From positions 1 to 8,547 of the forward strand of contig CANTGP010000109.1 of the NCBI GenBank assembly GCA_947653315.1: a stretch of 8,547 bases of DNA, given 5' to 3'. Position 1 is the first letter of the stretch. The number at the start of each line of letters is the position of its first letter. The notes below the pieces were generated by a model, which was not told where the DNA came from, did not search any database, and was given only the letters and a program-made list of their open reading frames with translations. The translations under genes were made by a program, and so were the position numbers. Below are positions 6,650-8,547 of the stretch, one piece after another. This DNA is from an uncultured Lachnospiraceae bacterium. GTDB lineage: Bacteria; Bacillota; Clostridia; Lachnospirales; Lachnospiraceae.

Positions 6650-6677
6650 ATTTTAAAACGCACGCGGGAAAATACAA
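6650..6677 (-). promoter_or_regulatory. Possible promoter of the zinc-ribbon gene
   Basis: On the minus strand TTGTAT (6677-6672) and TAAAAT (6655-6650) are 16 bases apart, about 50 bases before the ATG at 6601. The -10 matches 5 of 6 bases of the sigma-A consensus, the -35 only 3 of 6. Weak call in an A+T-rich gap. Confidence 0.3.
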
Positions 6678-6699
6678 GGAAAACAATCCCAACTTTTCA

Positions 6700-7476
6700 T
6701 TAAAAAACGGTAAACTTTATATGACCCAATCCCATGGCACATGCAATCAGGTACAGCAGCAGAATGTGAAGCGGATAAAAAGCATAAAACAGCCACTTCA
6801 TATTCCATCCCCGCCTGCCGTTATAAAAATGTACCGGAAGCAAAATCAGGAATGCCGTTATTTCCATCCAGTTTGACAGCGTAAGTACGGCACATCCAAT
6901 CCCCGCTTCCAACATCCTGCTTCTGCGGAACAGGTACATGGAGGCAATGGTTATGACACCCATGGCGCTATAATCCGTCTTCAACACAAAAGCAGCCAGT
7001 GCACCCGCACCCACAACCAAAACATAAGACAGCAGCCGGAGTACGATATTCCAATCCTGTTTTCCGTCCACGTAATGAAGCCCTGCAATGACTAAAAGAC
7101 CGATAAACAACGTAAAAAATACATTTTGGTACCCCCAGTAAAAGGGAGTTCCCATAAAGCCAAGGTCAAAAGGAATCTCTGATACCAAAGCAAACAAAAA
7201 TAACCTTCCTGCATATTTTGTCACATTCCTTGTATGCTGGAATCCTTCAATCAGCAAATAACAGAAAATCGGGAAGCCCAGCCTGCCTATCATGCGCAGC
7301 AGAATATACATAATTCCCAGCGTCCCGACAACCCCTTGCATTTCCCCCGCCTGTGCCGGCGTCCAGCCACCCATCAGCATACGCTGCAAAACAATTGCCC
7401 CCGTATGGTCAAGGAACATGGATATAATCGCAATTAGTTTTAACGTGCTGCCGCTTATCCCTTTTTTTTCTGCCAT
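6700..7476 (-). CDS. TraX-family integral membrane protein
   Basis: Polytopic membrane protein of 258 residues with about eight hydrophobic segments. Family features of TraX are visible: ISGSTLKLIAIISMFLDHTG near the N-terminus with Asp23-His24, RLGFPIFCYLLIEGFQHTRN (65-84), LVSEIPFDL, and a C-terminal WLFYAFYPLHILLLYL. TraX of the F plasmid N-acetylates pilin, and the family has a multi-pass acyltransferase-like build; chromosomal homologues in Firmicutes have no established substrate. No conjugation or pilin gene is present here. ATG at 7476 is chosen because GGAG stands eight bases before it; a GTG three codons earlier (7485) follows AAAGGA and is also possible. It has its own promoter at 7592-7619. 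Confidence 0.88.
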   Translation of the reverse strand: MAEKKGISGSTLKLIAIISMFLDHTGAIVLQRMLMGGWTPAQAGEMQGVVGTLGIMYILLRMIGRLGFPIFCYLLIEGFQHTRNVTKYAGRLFLFALVSEIPFDLGFMGTPFYWGYQNVFFTLFIGLLVIAGLHYVDGKQDWNIVLRLLSYVLVVGAGALAAFVLKTDYSAMGVITIASMYLFRRSRMLEAGIGCAVLTLSNWMEITAFLILLPVHFYNGRRGWNMKWLFYAFYPLHILLLYLIACAMGLGHIKFTVF

Positions 7477-7564
7477 ATGTTCCACTCCGCTTTCCTTTTA
7501 CAATTTTTTCTTAAATTATTTTTTATCCGGACTGTCCTGACACCTTATTGGTTATCGTTTCCAT

Positions 7565-7581
7565 GGATTGCCCCGCAATCC
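7565..7581 (-). other. Hairpin at the predicted 5' end of the TraX-family transcript
   Basis: GGATTGC-CCC-GCAATCC is a perfect 7-base stem with a three-base loop; one bulged C would extend it by a few more pairs. It lies directly after the predicted transcription start near 7585, so the RNA would begin with this stem. Such 5' stems can protect a transcript from 5'-end decay. The remaining leader, about 85 bases, is A+T-rich and shows no recognised riboswitch. Confidence 0.5.
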
Positions 7582-7591
7582 CATCTGCACC

Positions 7592-7619
7592 ATTATAACA
7601 CCATACGGCAGAAATGCAA
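7592..7619 (-). promoter_or_regulatory. Sigma-A type promoter of the TraX-family gene
   Basis: On the minus strand TTGCAT (7619-7614) and a perfect TATAAT (7597-7592) preceded by TGT are 16 bases apart. This is the best promoter in the window. It predicts a leader of about 110 bases before the ATG at 7476 and separates this gene from feoB. Confidence 0.7.
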
Positions 7620-7676
7620 TAATCTGTACAAATTCCCTCGGGAAGCAATGTGTGGAAACGCTTCGAAGCCGGTCTC

Positions 7677-7691
7677 TTTGCCGGAGGCAAA
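7677..7691 (-). other. Hairpin after the feoB stop
   Basis: TTTGCC-GGA-GGCAAA is a 6-base stem with a three-base loop, beginning about 11 bases after the feoB stop. There is no T run, so it is not a standard terminator. Further along the minus strand come the 10-base palindrome GCTTCGAAGC (7660-7669) and TTCCC-TC-GGGAA (about 7633-7644). Together they may mark the feoB transcript end. Confidence 0.35.
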
Positions 7692-7701
7692 CTTGGAATA
7701 G

Positions 7702-8547
7702 TTACGTGAAAAATAACCGGACTATCATGCAAAATCCCATGCAGACCGCACCTCCAAGCACTGCCGGAATTACAAAAGCCGCTATCGTCCATTTGATACT
7801 TCCCGTTTCCTTCCGTATAGTCAGACAAGTGGTTGCACATGGCCAGTGGAGCAGGGAAAACAGCATTGTGCTTACTGCCGTCACCCATGTCCAGCCGTTG
7901 TCAACCAGTAATTGTTTTAAAACACTCATGTCATTTATTTCCACCAGGGAACTTTGTGACAAATATGTCATAAGAATAATCGGTACCACAATTTCGTTTG
8001 CCGGCATTCCGAGTATAAATGCAAGCAAAATCACTCCATCCATCCCCATCAGCCTTGCAAGCGGGTCCAATCCGTCCGCCAAATATGACAGAAGCGTCAT
8101 GTTTCCCATTTCCATATTTGCCAAAAACCACAGGATCATTCCCGCAGGGGCCGCCGCTGCCACGGCGCGTCCCAGCACAAACAATGTCCTGTCACAAACG
8201 GAGCGCACAATCACACGCCCGATCTGCGGACGCCGGTATGGTGGCAGCTCCAGGATAAAGGACGAAGGAACCCCTTTCAGTACCGTAACGGACAGCAGCC
8301 ATGAAACAAAAAAAGTCATCCCGATTCCAAGCATCAGAAAACCTGCCAAAACCAAAGCAGAAAAAAAAGACGTTCCGATCCCGGCCGTACTTCCGGCAAA
8401 AAACATCGTGATAATGGCAATCAGCGTTGGAAACCTTCCGTTACACGGAACGAAACTGTTGGTAAGAATGGCAATGAGCCGCTCCCTGGGCGAATCAATG
8501 ATGCGGCATCCCACCACGCCTGCGGCATTGCAGCCGAATCCCATGCA
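7702..8547 (-). CDS. feoB: Ferrous iron transport protein B, C-terminal part (5' end outside window)
   Basis: The last 281 residues of FeoB, the GTPase-coupled inner-membrane Fe(II) transporter. The frame is open at the window end, one codon before the Met of MGFGCN, so the N-terminal G domain and first membrane gate lie beyond. Seen: GFGCNAAGV (the conserved GFGCN core motif with its Cys), SPRERLIAILTNSFVPCNGRFP, ELPPYRRPQIGRV (the conserved cytoplasmic link), then GMPANEIVVPIIL, and HWPCATTCLTIRKETGS before a final helix. These match the second gate and C-terminal membrane core. No FeoC-like gene follows. Regulation by iron through Fur would act upstream, out of view. No frameshift is visible in the portion seen. 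Confidence 0.95.
   Translation of the reverse strand, partial: CMGFGCNAAGVVGCRIIDSPRERLIAILTNSFVPCNGRFPTLIAIITMFFAGSTAGIGTSFFSALVLAGFLMLGIGMTFFVSWLLSVTVLKGVPSSFILELPPYRRPQIGRVIVRSVCDRTLFVLGRAVAAAAPAGMILWFLANMEMGNMTLLSYLADGLDPLARLMGMDGVILLAFILGMPANEIVVPIILMTYLSQSSLVEINDMSVLKQLLVDNGWTWVTAVSTMLFSLLHWPCATTCLTIRKETGSIKWTIAAFVIPAVLGGAVCMGFCMIVRLFFT

Overview
The window looks like chromosomal DNA from a gut-type Firmicute, most likely a clostridial or Lachnospiraceae-like anaerobe. The basis is the family mix (MutS2, an OmpR-type two-component pair, a chromosomal TraX-like protein, FeoB), AGGAGG-type ribosome binding sites and moderate G+C. The taxonomic call is inference. No rRNA, tRNA, CRISPR array, insertion sequence or phage gene was seen.

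Left block (1-5096), all on the minus strand, in transcription order: a GNAT-family acetyltransferase (5096-4596), mutS2 (4540-2162), an OmpR/PhoB-type response regulator (2064-1339) and its partner sensor histidine kinase (1327-5). The acetyltransferase and mutS2 are 55 bases apart with no visible terminator and may share a transcript from an extended -10 promoter near 5150. The regulator and kinase are 11 bases apart and form a clear two-component operon, preceded by a 17-base near-perfect palindrome. The kinase reading frame loses its ATP-lid glycine box at the very edge of the window.

Middle: the only plus-strand gene (5410-6081) encodes a 223-residue protein that joins a small N-terminal beta-barrel-like domain resembling DUF1905 to a C39-like (papain-fold) cysteine peptidase domain with its Gln/Cys/His/Asp residues in place. 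It has its own promoter-like region containing a dyad, and ends at a strong 14-bp symmetrical terminator. It is the least explained protein here and the best candidate for something new.

Right block (6197-8547), minus strand, in transcription order: the C-terminal part of the ferrous iron transporter FeoB (entering from beyond the window, ending at 7702), a TraX-family membrane protein (7476-6700) with a good promoter and a hairpin at its predicted transcript start, and a small two-helix membrane protein with a C-terminal zinc ribbon (6601-6197). This block converges on the peptidase-like gene at the shared terminator.

No single pathway unites the window. The clear functional units are the two-component pair, MutS2 (nucleic acid and ribosome quality control) and FeoB (iron uptake). 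The peptidase-like protein, the zinc-ribbon protein and the TraX homologue are conserved-looking genes without a known job.
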